Shown here piece after piece: positions 47,612-56,244 of a stretch of DNA of 64,000 nt; position 1 is the first letter of the stretch; each line of letters opens with the position of its first letter. Made by a program: the position numbers and the translations under genes. The notes under the pieces were generated by a model. That model had not been told where the DNA came from. It did not search any database and saw only the letters and a program-made list of their open reading frames with translations. This DNA is from AP-15 sp963750195 (GTDB lineage Bacteria; Pseudomonadota; Alphaproteobacteria; ATCC43930; CGMCC-115725). The stretch is from the NCBI GenBank assembly GCA_963750195.1, contig CAVVPS010000005.1, positions 248,001-312,000 on the forward strand, written 5' to 3'.

Positions 47612-49834
47612 CTAAAGCTCTGGGCCAAAGGGATAGAACTGCCAGACACCGTCGGTTGGCCTTTGGCCAATCCCGGGTTCACTATAGTCACAAACCCCTT
47701 GTGGAAAGATCGCCTTGAGCTGCGCATATTCCGAGGAAGTGAACTTCACCTTATAGCTCTGGCGGTCGATCGGCATCAGCTGGCATTTCAGAACGTTGTT
47801 TTCTAACGGCTCGCCGGCGACCATCCGCGGCGTCGAAAACGCCGGGTAGAGCATGTTGCACGTCGTGTTGCCCTGATAGACCTGCAGCTGAGCAATCTTC
47901 ACGGTACCTTTGTTGGTAAAGCACGCATCGACAAGGTCGCTTGGCTTCGCACGCTCGATGTCCCATGTGTTCGGATAACGTGACGCATAAGTCGATAGCG
48001 TTGTTAGCCATTCGTCCATCTGCGTCAGGGCGTGGCTCAGGACCGGGCTGGTATCGCTGAACAACCCGTTTCCGGTCGTCGAGCTTCCATCCTCAATGAG
48101 CATGACCTGATTGTCGAAGTTCCCATTAACATCCACCAGCCGCTGGCGCATGGAGAAGGAGTGGAAGCGCGAGTGGACTTCGTTGCCGTTCTGGGGCTGG
48201 TCGACATAGCCTCGGTAGTCGATGAGCGGGGTATGTTTCAAGCCCAAACCAGTATAGGTAATGCGTCCACTATCATAAGCGGCAGCGATGGCGGCTGGGT
48301 CACCTACTGTGCGGGTGGTGACATAGTTGCCATCATTATCATAGCCGCCAATGTTTTGGTTCAGGTCAATGAACTGCTGCTTGGTGATGGCGCCGGCGTT
48401 GAGGGCTTCTAGTCCGTACTGGACGCCGACAGTGTCGAGGGCACGGCGAGCGAAGCCGGTTGCCGGGTCGCGCCCAAAGACATTCACTAAATGATCATAG
48501 ATATCACAGCGAACGCCGGTCGGGTTTGTCTTCGCATCGTATTGAGTGCTTTTCGGAATTAGGGCATTGCATGAACCGCCCTGCGCCTTGACCCGGATCG
48601 CGTTCGGGGCGCCGATGGTGGTTAGCGTAGTCACCGTCGGATAACCGGTGGCGGCCTCGATCTGCGCGTCGGACCAAGTCAAACTGGTCCTAGTCGTAAT
48701 ATAATTCTCGAACAAGTCCGCATCGGTGATGTTGTCCACCATCGCCGCCGTGAGCTCGGGGAAAGAGCATCCCATAACGAGCCCGTCGAGGAGACCGGGA
48801 TATTCGTCGGCGATCGGATGACTTGCCTCGGTGCCGCCAGAACAGCCGTATCCAATCGTGAACGCGACCGGCCCAAAGTTCTCGATAAAGCGCGATCTCG
48901 TCATCGCCAGGGTCTCGGCGGCGAGCAGATCCTGGCAGTTGTTGCCATAGACGTTCAGGGTCGAGGCCGCGATGCCGTATCCTTGGCGCAGCATCAGGTC
49001 TTCTAGGATTCCACCGTTTCCGAGGCTCGCCCCCTGAATGTACCAGCCGCCAACGCAGCCACCGCCCAGTGTATAGACCAAACGATGGTTCCACGCGGCG
49101 GGAGGATTGAATGGTGTGGGCGCGGCTTCTTTGGTCGGATCGTGGAGGACGGCCGTCTCGTAGATGCCGCGGTTAATCGTTCCGGTCTCGACACGTACAA
49201 TGTACGGGACTGTCTTACCCTGACTGGTTGTCGTCTGCGCAAGATCCGCTGGATAGCTCGTAAGGCTTGGCAGCGGTTTGAATACTGCCCCGGTCGTTTG
49301 GTAAACGTAGTCCACGCGGGTCGTGATTGAGCAGTCCGAGTCGAGCGGCGACCCCAATGTAAGTGTCGAAGCCGGGAGTTTGAAAAGCTGCGTCATGCAA
49401 TAGAATGGTTCCTCGTGCGGGCCCGAGAAAATCGGCCCGGTAATCGGATAGTTTGTCAGCGTCAGACGAGCCGAAAGATACGGCTGGTCATGCTTATCGA
49501 TCGCCTTCGCTGTTAAGTTATTCTTGCCGACGCTCAACCCCCCCACCAATCCGAGCAGAGAGTGACCGCCCGCTTCGGGCTGGAACACGCTTGTGACGTC
49601 TTGGCCGTTCAAGAACACAGCCACGTCACTGAGCGCCATTTTTCTCGATCCGTTGATACGGACTAATACAGTACCGCCGCTGACTATGTCCGGCCGAGAT
49701 GAAAGAGTAACTATGTCCAGACCCTGATTTGAATCCGCCTTTGTCGCTACCGTGATCCCGCTGAGTACTCCGGCGGTTAACAGGAAAAGTACGATAGATA
49801 AAATCCACAGGAGACGCGGACGTCGATCTTGCAT
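47612..49834 (-). CDS. Large exported DUF6351 family protein
   Basis: A 740-residue intact protein. The ATG at 49834 is preceded by GGAGGAAACG; two upstream ATGs lack such a site. A signal or anchor helix comes first (LLWILSIVLFLLTAGVLSGI). An Ig-like domain follows (IVTLSSRPDIVSGGTVLVRI, NGQDVTSVFQPEAGGHSLLG). The main part has an alpha/beta-hydrolase feel, with a nucleophile-elbow-like segment FTIGYGCSGGTEASHPIADE and a late His in TPLIDYRGYVD. DUF6351 proteins occur in Proteobacteria and Actinobacteria and may be esterases. Nine or more cysteines suggest an exported protein. The function is unproven. Confidence 0.75.
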   Translation of the reverse strand: MQDRRPRLLWILSIVLFLLTAGVLSGITVATKADSNQGLDIVTLSSRPDIVSGGTVLVRINGSRKMALSDVAVFLNGQDVTSVFQPEAGGHSLLGLVGGLSVGKNNLTAKAIDKHDQPYLSARLTLTNYPITGPIFSGPHEEPFYCMTQLFKLPASTLTLGSPLDSDCSITTRVDYVYQTTGAVFKPLPSLTSYPADLAQTTTSQGKTVPYIVRVETGTINRGIYETAVLHDPTKEAAPTPFNPPAAWNHRLVYTLGGGCVGGWYIQGASLGNGGILEDLMLRQGYGIAASTLNVYGNNCQDLLAAETLAMTRSRFIENFGPVAFTIGYGCSGGTEASHPIADEYPGLLDGLVMGCSFPELTAAMVDNITDADLFENYITTRTSLTWSDAQIEAATGYPTVTTLTTIGAPNAIRVKAQGGSCNALIPKSTQYDAKTNPTGVRCDIYDHLVNVFGRDPATGFARRALDTVGVQYGLEALNAGAITKQQFIDLNQNIGGYDNDGNYVTTRTVGDPAAIAAAYDSGRITYTGLGLKHTPLIDYRGYVDQPQNGNEVHSRFHSFSMRQRLVDVNGNFDNQVMLIEDGSSTTGNGLFSDTSPVLSHALTQMDEWLTTLSTYASRYPNTWDIERAKPSDLVDACFTNKGTVKIAQLQVYQGNTTCNMLYPAFSTPRMVAGEPLENNVLKCQLMPIDRQSYKVKFTSSEYAQLKAIFPQGVCDYSEPGIGQRPTDGVWQFYPFGPEL

Positions 49835-50246
49835 CGTTTCCTCCATTGGATACACGACATTAGTAGGCATCGCGCGCCCTCACTCGATGGGAGAGCGGTT
49901 TGTGACGAAAGTGTGGTTATTAAGGTTAATGTCTGTCAAGCTCCGGGCATCGGCCACATATCAGCCCTGTGACGATTACATACCTCCGGTTAAATAACGT
50001 CGCGGAACAATCGTGTTCAGGTTAAAATAATGCGGAATTGTTATTATTTTTCAAATACGCAACTCGACAGCTTCGGCTGGGCTCAAGTCTGTGCAATGGA
50101 AGTGACGAAATCGCCCGCATGATACGATCCGGCCGCGATACCCGAAGATCATGAGGAATTGTCCTGCCGCGTTTGCCATCATCGCGGCTTGACATTTTCG
50201 GTCCAGTTCTGAGGCTGCCAACCGGCTTCCGGGAGGAGAAATCGGG
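49835..50246. other. Divergent intergenic region, AT-rich
   Basis: This 412-bp gap carries promoters for the DUF6351 gene (minus) and the CoA transferase gene (plus). It includes AT-rich blocks near 49900-49990 and 50010-50050. GGGAGGAGAAATCGGG gives the ribosome binding site of the CoA transferase. No gene or clear operator was found. Confidence 0.45.
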
Positions 50247-51398
50247 ATGAACAGCGCCCTGGATGGGCTGCGCGTGCTGGATTTTACGACGACGATCGCC
50301 GGGCCGCATTGCGGGCGGATGCTGGCCGATCTCGGCGCGGAGGTGATCAAGATCGAGGCGCCGGAAGGCGACATGATGCGCACTCGTCCTCCGCTGCGCG
50401 ACGGCGCCAGCACCAGCTTTGGCCAATTGAACGCGGGCAAAAAGAGCGTTGCCCTCGATCTGAAATCGCCGCACGGGGTCGAGGCGGCGCGCAGGCTTGT
50501 CGCCACCGCCGATGTCGCAGTCGAGAATTTCCGGCCCGGCGTCATGCGGCGCTTCGGGCTCGATTACTCGGCGATGAGAGAGATCAAGCCCGACCTCGTC
50601 TATTGTGCGATCTCCGGTTATGGCCAGACCGGCCCTTCGGCCGAACTGCCGGCCTATGCGCCGGTCATCCATGCCTCTTCGGGCTACGACCTGGCCCAGA
50701 TCGCCCATCAGGAAGAAGCGCGGCGCCCGGATTATTGCGGCATTTTCATCGCCGACGTGCTTACCGGCACCTACGCCTTTGGCGCGATCATGACCGCGCT
50801 CTACCAGCGCCAAATGACGGGCGAGGGCCAGATGATCGACGTATCGATGCTCGAAAGCATGCTGAGCCTGACCTTGAGCGAAATTCAGGCCGCGCAATTC
50901 GCGGTGGCGCCGCCCGGGCGGCCGATTTTCGGCCCGATCGCCACCAAGGACGGCTATATCATGCTGGCGATTGCCAGCGAGCGGACGTTCCAGAACCTCG
51001 CCGCGGGCAGCGGCCATCCCGGCTGGATCACCGATCCACGGTTCGCGCAATATACCGATCGGCGCCGTCATTGGGGCGATCTCGTCGACGAACTCGAGCT
51101 GTGGTCGAAGGAATGCACAACCGCCGAGGTCCAGGCGATCTTCGACGGTCATGGCGTGCCGTCCTCGCCCTATCGTACGGTCAAGGAAGCGATGACCGAC
51201 CCGCAGCTCGCCCACCGCAACGCCTTCGCCGAGATCTCCGATGCCGGCGGCACGTTTAGAGCGCTCAATCCGCCATTCCGGCTTTCCGCGGCCCGCACCG
51301 CCGCGCAGCCTTTCGTCGCCGCGCTTGGTGAGCACACCGAGGCTGTCCTCGCTGAGCTCGGCTACACCCCGGCCGAGATTGCGGCCTTCCGCGGCTAG
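50247..51398 (+). CDS. CaiB/BaiF (class III) CoA-transferase
   Basis: A 383-residue intact enzyme. The N-terminus LRVLDFTTTIAGPHCGRMLA and LGAEVIKIEAPEGDMMR is the family start. The CoA-binding segment is LNAGKKSVALDLKSPHGVEA, then NFRPGVMRRFGLDYSAMREI and YCAISGYGQTGPSAELPAY. The catalytic aspartate is expected in IHASSGYDLAQIAHQEEARR. The C-terminal domain GRPIFGPIATKDGYIMLAIA closes the interlocked dimer. These enzymes move CoA between organic acids (formyl-, succinyl-, carnitine-type). It overlaps the convergent thioesterase by 4 nt. The acid substrate cannot be told. Confidence 0.92.
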   Translation: MNSALDGLRVLDFTTTIAGPHCGRMLADLGAEVIKIEAPEGDMMRTRPPLRDGASTSFGQLNAGKKSVALDLKSPHGVEAARRLVATADVAVENFRPGVMRRFGLDYSAMREIKPDLVYCAISGYGQTGPSAELPAYAPVIHASSGYDLAQIAHQEEARRPDYCGIFIADVLTGTYAFGAIMTALYQRQMTGEGQMIDVSMLESMLSLTLSEIQAAQFAVAPPGRPIFGPIATKDGYIMLAIASERTFQNLAAGSGHPGWITDPRFAQYTDRRRHWGDLVDELELWSKECTTAEVQAIFDGHGVPSSPYRTVKEAMTDPQLAHRNAFAEISDAGGTFRALNPPFRLSAARTAAQPFVAALGEHTEAVLAELGYTPAEIAAFRG

Positions 51399-51802
51399 CC
51401 CTGCTCGGACGACGTCGCTTCGGCCGGCAGAACCAGCTGGGTCTGGGTCACCAGCGCAACCCGCTTGCCGTCAGGACCATAGATCGAGGTCTGCCACACC
51501 AGCATGCGGCGGCCGATGTGCAGCGGCACCGACTCGGCGGTGACCCGGCCGGGGGCGCAGGAGCGGAAAAAGTTCGTCTTCGATTCAATGGTCGTCGTGC
51601 GCGCGCCGGGCGGAATATGAAAGCGCGATCCCGACCCACCGAGATCGTCGGCAAAGGCCATCAGGGCGCCGCCATGTAAAATACCGAAGGCGTTCAAGTG
51701 GCGCTCGTCTGCATCCATCTCGCCGACGATCCTGTCCTTATCGGCACAGGTGATGCGAATGCCGAAGTGCAATGGCATTCCGGTGCGCGGCGGCAGCGCC
51801 AT
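51395..51802 (-). CDS. PaaI-type hotdog thioesterase
   Basis: A 135-residue hotdog-fold protein. The start at 51802 (MALPPRTGMPLHFGIRITCA) was chosen because the upstream frame is not conserved. The active-site motif is RHLNAFGILHGGALMAFADD, the HGG(A) pattern of PaaI/YdiI thioesterases, followed by TTIESKTNFFRSCAPGRVTA. It would hydrolyse aryl- or acyl-CoA esters. It follows the phosphoesterase by 8 nt on the same strand and converges with a CoA-transferase, so these genes may act on related thioesters. Confidence 0.9.
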   Translation of the reverse strand: MALPPRTGMPLHFGIRITCADKDRIVGEMDADERHLNAFGILHGGALMAFADDLGGSGSRFHIPPGARTTTIESKTNFFRSCAPGRVTAESVPLHIGRRMLVWQTSIYGPDGKRVALVTQTQLVLPAEATSSEQG

Positions 51803-51810
51803 TACCGCTT

Positions 51811-52557
51811 CTAACGCGAGAGTGCTTCGCGGGTGACAACCACCTCGCCTGCCGCGGTCAGTCGCACTAGATTGACGGTCTGCGCCAGCTCGGGCGAGCC
51901 CGAGTAATAGGCCGGCACGACGCCGCTGCCGACCTGCATCGGCCTGTCCCAATGGCCGAGGGCCAGATAGTCGGCCGCGGTCGCCGCGATTTCCTCGTCG
52001 CCGAACACCCAGGACGGGCGCAGCGGATTGGCGCGCGTTGTGGGCGGCTCGTAATGCCCGTGCCCGATCGCCACCTGCCAGCGGGTCGAGCGTGGCCGCG
52101 GCCCGCGCAACGGCGGCATGTCGAAATAGTCGCGATGGGAATGCCCCCAGATTTCAAGATCGTTCGCCACGAAATGCACGGCCTCGTCATGCGTGACGCC
52201 GAGAATGGCGAGGTTCGGGATCTGCGCGAACCGGCCGCGGACGTAAACCGAGTCCGGCAAGGCCGGGTCGTGGTTGCCGGGCAGGATCACGACCGGCATA
52301 CCGGCATCGGCCAGCAGGCCCCTGGCGCGGTCGAGCAGCGCTACGCCAAGCTGGTTGCTCTCAAAGGTGTCACCGGCGAGCAGAACAACGTCCGCGCTCA
52401 GTGCCCGCGCGGTTTCCAGCACCTCCCGCAGCCCCCCGGTCTCGCCGCCATCGCGGGCCGCGGCAACGCGCCCCTCGTCGACATGAATGTCGGAGCTGTG
52501 GACGACCACCACCTCCGCGCCGAGAACCGGTTGCTGCTTCTTGGGCGAGCGATCCAT
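51811..52557 (-). CDS. Calcineurin-like metallophosphoesterase (SbcD/YkuE-like)
   Basis: A 248-residue metallophosphoesterase. The metal-binding signatures are VVHSSDIHVDEGR (D-x-H), VVLLAGDTFESNQ (GD), VVILPGNHDPALP (GNHD), and QVAIGHGHYEPP with LALGHWDRP near the end in place of the usual GH-x-H. It resembles the phosphoesterase domain of DNA repair exonuclease SbcD, but has no SbcC partner nearby and no nuclease capping domain. The start at 52557 leaves a short basic leader DRSPKKQQP. The altered C-terminal motif (GHW instead of GHTH) should be checked. Confidence 0.83.
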   Translation of the reverse strand: MDRSPKKQQPVLGAEVVVVHSSDIHVDEGRVAAARDGGETGGLREVLETARALSADVVLLAGDTFESNQLGVALLDRARGLLADAGMPVVILPGNHDPALPDSVYVRGRFAQIPNLAILGVTHDEAVHFVANDLEIWGHSHRDYFDMPPLRGPRPRSTRWQVAIGHGHYEPPTTRANPLRPSWVFGDEEIAATAADYLALGHWDRPMQVGSGVVPAYYSGSPELAQTVNLVRLTAAGEVVVTREALSR

Positions 52558-52652
52558 TGTCAATTTATAGCGGCCGGCCGGACCGCCAAGCAATACAGCG
52601 GGTCGCCTTCTGCGCCAATTGCGCGGACGGGGCGTTATCCGGGCTGGGCAAG

Positions 52653-53462
52653 TTAAGTCGGCGTGGGAACGACCCCATGCGCCGCCCAAGCGGTTGCGGC
52701 CATCGCGCGCGGGCCGTCGGCGGCGCCGCCCAGATAAGCGCGGCGCACCGCCGCAGCAAGGCGATCCAACCGCTCCGGAGCGAGCCGTTTGACATAGTCT
52801 CCAACGGGCCCTTGGGCATTTTCGATCGGTTCCCAATAGTCCGCAAAGTCGCGGTATTCCATGCGGATGGTCAGCGAACAGGCGTCGACCTGGTCCAGCC
52901 CCACCTCGTGAAAGGCTGCGGCGAGTTCGCCTGGACCCGTCAGCGGGCTCGAACAGTGGCGGGCGCGGGCGCGGTCTGCCGCCGGATCGAGCGCGGCAGC
53001 GGTGTCCCAGAAGATCCGCTGATAGATCAGCCCGCCGGGAAAGTCCCAGACGGCAGCGGCGATCACCCCGCCCGGACGGGTGACCCGGCGCATCGCCGCG
53101 AGGGCGCGGATCGGATCGGACACGAAATTAAGGGCGAGCAGCGAAAACGAGCGGTCGAAACTAGCATCCGGAAGGTCGAGGGCAACGGCATCGCCGGTCG
53201 CAAAGCTCAGCCGCGGATCAGCGGAGCGTGATGCTGCATAGGCGACATAAGGTGCGGCGATGTCGATGCCGAGGATGGCCGCAGGCTCGGAACGGGTAGC
53301 GAGCACGAGGGCCAGGCTGCCGGTTCCGCAGCCGACATCGAGCACTTGCTCGCCGGGCGCGATCCGGGCCCAGGCGATCAGCTCGCGCGCCAGCAGCGGG
53401 CTCCAGCGCCCCATCAACCGCTCGTAAGCCTGTGCGCTGGTCGCGGAGTAGCGCGACGGCAT
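52653..53462 (-). CDS. Class I SAM-dependent methyltransferase
   Basis: A 269-residue UbiE-like methyltransferase. Motif I is VLDVGCGTGSLALVLATR, the acidic residue in AILGIDIAAPYVAYA, motif II LSFATGDAVALDLPDASFDR, and motif III VTRPGGVIAAAVWDFPGGL. The N-terminal helices SAQAYERLMGRWSPLLAREL match small-molecule methyltransferases. No substrate is evident. It lies 95 nt upstream of the phosphoesterase, on the same strand. Confidence 0.88.
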   Translation of the reverse strand: MPSRYSATSAQAYERLMGRWSPLLARELIAWARIAPGEQVLDVGCGTGSLALVLATRSEPAAILGIDIAAPYVAYAASRSADPRLSFATGDAVALDLPDASFDRSFSLLALNFVSDPIRALAAMRRVTRPGGVIAAAVWDFPGGLIYQRIFWDTAAALDPAADRARARHCSSPLTGPGELAAAFHEVGLDQVDACSLTIRMEYRDFADYWEPIENAQGPVGDYVKRLAPERLDRLAAAVRRAYLGGAADGPRAMAATAWAAHGVVPTPT

Positions 53463-53488
53463 CGAGCGAAACCTGGGTTTTCCGGTCT

Positions 53489-53842
53489 TCAGGGATCGGG
53501 CGCCGGCCTGACCGTCGCCGCAGCGAGGAGCGCGAGGTCGGCGGCAACCGCCACGTGCGCCTTATCCTCGATCGTGTGGTATCGCTCCACGACACGAGAG
53601 CCGAACGCCGTCAGCTCGGCCCCGCCGCCGCCTTGGCCGCCATGCTTGGTCGCGATCACCGGTTGATCGAACAGGGCGTTCAGCGCATCGACCAACAGCC
53701 AGGCACGGCGATACGACATCCCCATCGAACGCCCGGCTGCCGAAATCGAGCCATGATCACGAATCGCCTCGAGCAGCCGTATCTTGCCATGGCCGACGGC
53801 CTGTCCGGGTCCGAAATCGAGACGCAAGGTGAGCCTCGCCAT
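53489..53842 (-). CDS. ModE-type winged-helix regulator without molybdate-binding domain
   Basis: A 117-residue protein consisting only of the ModE N-terminal DNA-binding domain: HGKIRLLEAIRDHGSISAAG, then RSMGMSYRRAWLLVDALNAL, FDQPVIATKHGGQGGGGAEL and a C-terminal helix TAFGSRVVERYHTIEDKAHV. Full-length ModE carries two TOBE domains that sense molybdate; here they are absent, as in many short LysR-type-like ModE proteins. The gene is close to the PEP-CTERM gene and modA, so it is the likely regulator of this molybdate locus. A candidate target lies at 55156-55185. Confidence 0.87.
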   Translation of the reverse strand: MARLTLRLDFGPGQAVGHGKIRLLEAIRDHGSISAAGRSMGMSYRRAWLLVDALNALFDQPVIATKHGGQGGGGAELTAFGSRVVERYHTIEDKAHVAVAADLALLAAATVRPAPDP

Positions 53843-54994
53843 TCGGGCAGTATAGCCGATGCGAAAGGTGAGCGCAGCCGGGTTGCACGGCCGAGCCGGT
53901 CATCCGGCCCCACCGCCGAACGAACAGAGCTAACCAAGGTCAGCGCCAAAAGAGCCGCCGCCAGCAATATGATTGACGCGGGCTCCGGAACGGCGTCGAT
54001 GACCTCGAGGCTTACCAGGTTCGAGACGTAGCGCCCACCGCGAGAGTCGCCCGGCACGACGACGCGGGCAAACCCGTCTGAGCCGAGGAACGGGTTACCC
54101 ACTTCATCATAGGCAATCAGGTCGGGCCTCGTGAGGCTACCACCAAACATCGGATCGAGCTCGCCCAGTGAAAAGATAGCCGAATATCCGTCGCTGCCTG
54201 TCGCCTGGAGATAGCAATTCAAGATGTCGTTCTTGATCGCCGGGTTTGTCACGATCCCGGCATCGGTCAGGAGGGTCCAGATCGACACCCCAGTAAAGGT
54301 CGTCATCACTGTTGTGCTGCCGGACAGATAAGTTACGTTCTCGGTCGTCGCCGGCAGCGCTTGGAGGCTGGCGAGGTTGTAGGTACCAGGGGTCTTGACG
54401 GCTCCGGACAACGAGAATTCGCTCGTCTCACCTCCACCCATCGACGTCTGCACCTGGGCAGTGCCGACCCGCAGATTGTCCAGATTCGACACATAGCGGC
54501 CGCCGAAATTGTTCTTCGCGGCGACGGTCCGTGCGAACCCGGTCGAGCCGAGCGGCGCGGGCGGTGCCGGCGGGGTCGCCTGCAGATTGGCGACAAGGAC
54601 TTGCGGGGTGCTACCGCCGAAATTGGGGTTGAGTTCCCCGAGCGAGAATAATGCGCTGTAGCCGTTGCTGCCGGTGGCGACGACATACTGGAGCAGCACG
54701 CCGTTCTTCACGGGCGGGGGCGGCGTTTGCAGCCCGACTGTGTTCAGCAGCGACCACAGGGTGGGGCCGGTAAAGGTTCCGCTCTGCGGGCCGCCGCCGG
54801 TCTGATAGGTGACCGACTCGGTCGTCGCCGGCAACGCCGGCAAATTCGACACCGTATAGATTGTTCGCGCCGTGACTGCGCCAATCACGGTGAACTGCGT
54901 CGTCGCCGGTCCAGCGTCGGCATGCCACCCCGAGCCCGCCAGAAGCACCGCCCCGACGATGGCGGTCGCGCCAAGTCAAACGTGACATTTTCAT
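53680..54994 (-). CDS. PEP-CTERM exported protein with duplicated molybdopterin-oxidoreductase-like domain
   Basis: The start at 54994 (KMSRLTW), after removal of one base near 54970, gives a normal signal peptide (ATAIVGAVLLAGSGWHADA). Two homologous units of about 150 residues follow. Unit 1 has YTVSNLPALPATTESVTY, FTGPTLWSLLNTVGL and GSNGYSALFSLGELNPNFGG. Unit 2 has YNLASLQALPATTENVTY, FTGVSIWTLLTDAGI and GSDGYSAIFSLGELDPMFGG. Each unit ends GGRYVSNL. This recalls the sulfite-oxidase/molybdopterin fold. The tail VPEPASIILLAAALLALTLV at 53932-53991 is a PEP-CTERM sorting signal. The frame then runs on to 53680 inside modE, so the true end is probably near 53860, with another break there. 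Confidence 0.75.
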
Positions 54995-55272
54995 TTTTGC
55001 CCCCGCCAGAAAAGTTCGGCCTGCGTCTCAACCCTCGGGCTTTCGAGATATCTAAACAAATTAACCCTCTCATCCGGAGCGCCAGAGGCAATTCGCGCAG
55101 GCCTGTTATCGCCTTGTGGGTTAGCGCTTGACGCCGAATGTCGGCAGCTTCTATCGTCGCGATATATAGATTTAGATACAGCGACTTCGACCTCTGTTTG
55201 CTCCCGGCAAGCGGCGTGGCGCCGGGCAGATGGATCAGCCTTTCGCCCTGACTTGGTTACGGAGAAAAGCTC
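54995..55272. other. Divergent promoter region of the molybdate locus
   Basis: This 278-bp gap separates the starts of the PEP-CTERM gene (minus) and modA (plus). It contains one imperfect palindrome at 55156-55185. The end carries TTACGGAGAAAAGCTC, the ribosome binding site of modA. Confidence 0.6.
55156..55185. promoter_or_regulatory. Candidate ModE operator (Mo-box)
   Basis: GTCGCGATATATAG at 55156-55169 and its mirror ATACAGCGAC at 55176-55185 form an imperfect palindrome with arms matching at about 10 of 14 positions (GTCGC, TAT, GCGAC). The CG-ATATATA core resembles known ModE boxes. It is 88 bp before the modA ATG and 160 bp before the PEP-CTERM start. A ModE-type protein is encoded nearby. 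The call is by resemblance only. Confidence 0.5.
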
Positions 55273-56062
55273 ATGCGCATCGTGATGCGGTCTAGTGTCG
55301 TCGCCGTCGTCTTGACTGTCCTGACGACGCTGGGGCCGGTCCCGGCGGCATGGGCGGACGATGTCGTGGTGTTCGCCGCCGCCAGCCTCAAAAATGCCCT
55401 CGACAACGCTTCACACGCGTTCTCGGGCGCAGGTGGCGCGCCGGTCAAAATCTCCTATGCGGCCAGCTCACAACTGGCCAAGCAGATCGAGAGCGGCGCC
55501 CCGGCGGACATCTTCATCTCGGCCGATCTCGCCTGGATGGATTACCTGCAAAAGCGCAATCTGATACAGCCAGCGACGCGGAAGAACCTGCTCGGCAACC
55601 AACTCGTGCTGGTTGCGCCCGCGGACAGCAACGTCAAGGTCGACATCAAGCCCGGCTTTCGATCTCGTCGGGTTACTGAACGGCGGGCGCTTGGCGATGG
55701 CCGATCCCGCCAGCGTTCCTGCCGGCAAATACGGCAAGGCGGCGCTCCAAAAGCTCGACGTATGGGATGCCGTGCAGCCGCACGTCGCCGGCGCCGAAAA
55801 CGTGCGCGCCGCGTTGTTGTTCGTCGACCGTAAGGAGACACCACTCGGGATCGTCTACGCTACCGACGCCGCGTCGGATCCTAAGGTCAAAATCGTCGGG
55901 GTGTTTCCCGAGGATACGCACCCGCCAATCATCTACCCGGCGGCGTTAACCGCGGCGAGCAAGAACCCCGACGCGGCGAAGTTCCTCCAGTTTCTCGAAT
56001 CGCCGGCGGCGCGGCCGGCATTCGAACAGCAGGGCTTCACCGTGCTCGGAGCCGCCAAATAA
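55273..56062 (+). CDS. modA: Molybdate-binding protein ModA, one frameshift
   Basis: About 262 residues. The signal peptide (SSVVAVVLTVLTTLGPVPAA) is followed by DDVVVFAAASLKNALDNASH, the oxyanion-binding loop of ModA with the serine that holds molybdate, and YAASSQLAKQIESGAPADIF. One extra C at 55660 separates DIKPGF from DLVGLLNGGRLAMADP, where the frame restores GIVYATDAASDPKVKIVGVF. ModA captures molybdate or tungstate in the periplasm for ModBC. No modB or modC follows; the next gene downstream is on the other strand. The binding residues lie in the intact N-terminal part. Confidence 0.88.
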
Positions 56063-56244
56063 AGTCGTGCTAGACCCGCGGGCGCCAGCTCACGCCCCTT
56101 GACGGCGCCAATAGGTTTACCGCCACCTCGCCAGCCAGTGTCAGGGTGACTTGGCCCGGCGTGGGGCTACGCTATCGCGGAATGGCCGGGCCTCTACCGG
56201 AATTCGCCGCCTGGGGCGGAGTTGGGCTGGCCGGGTCTGGCTGG

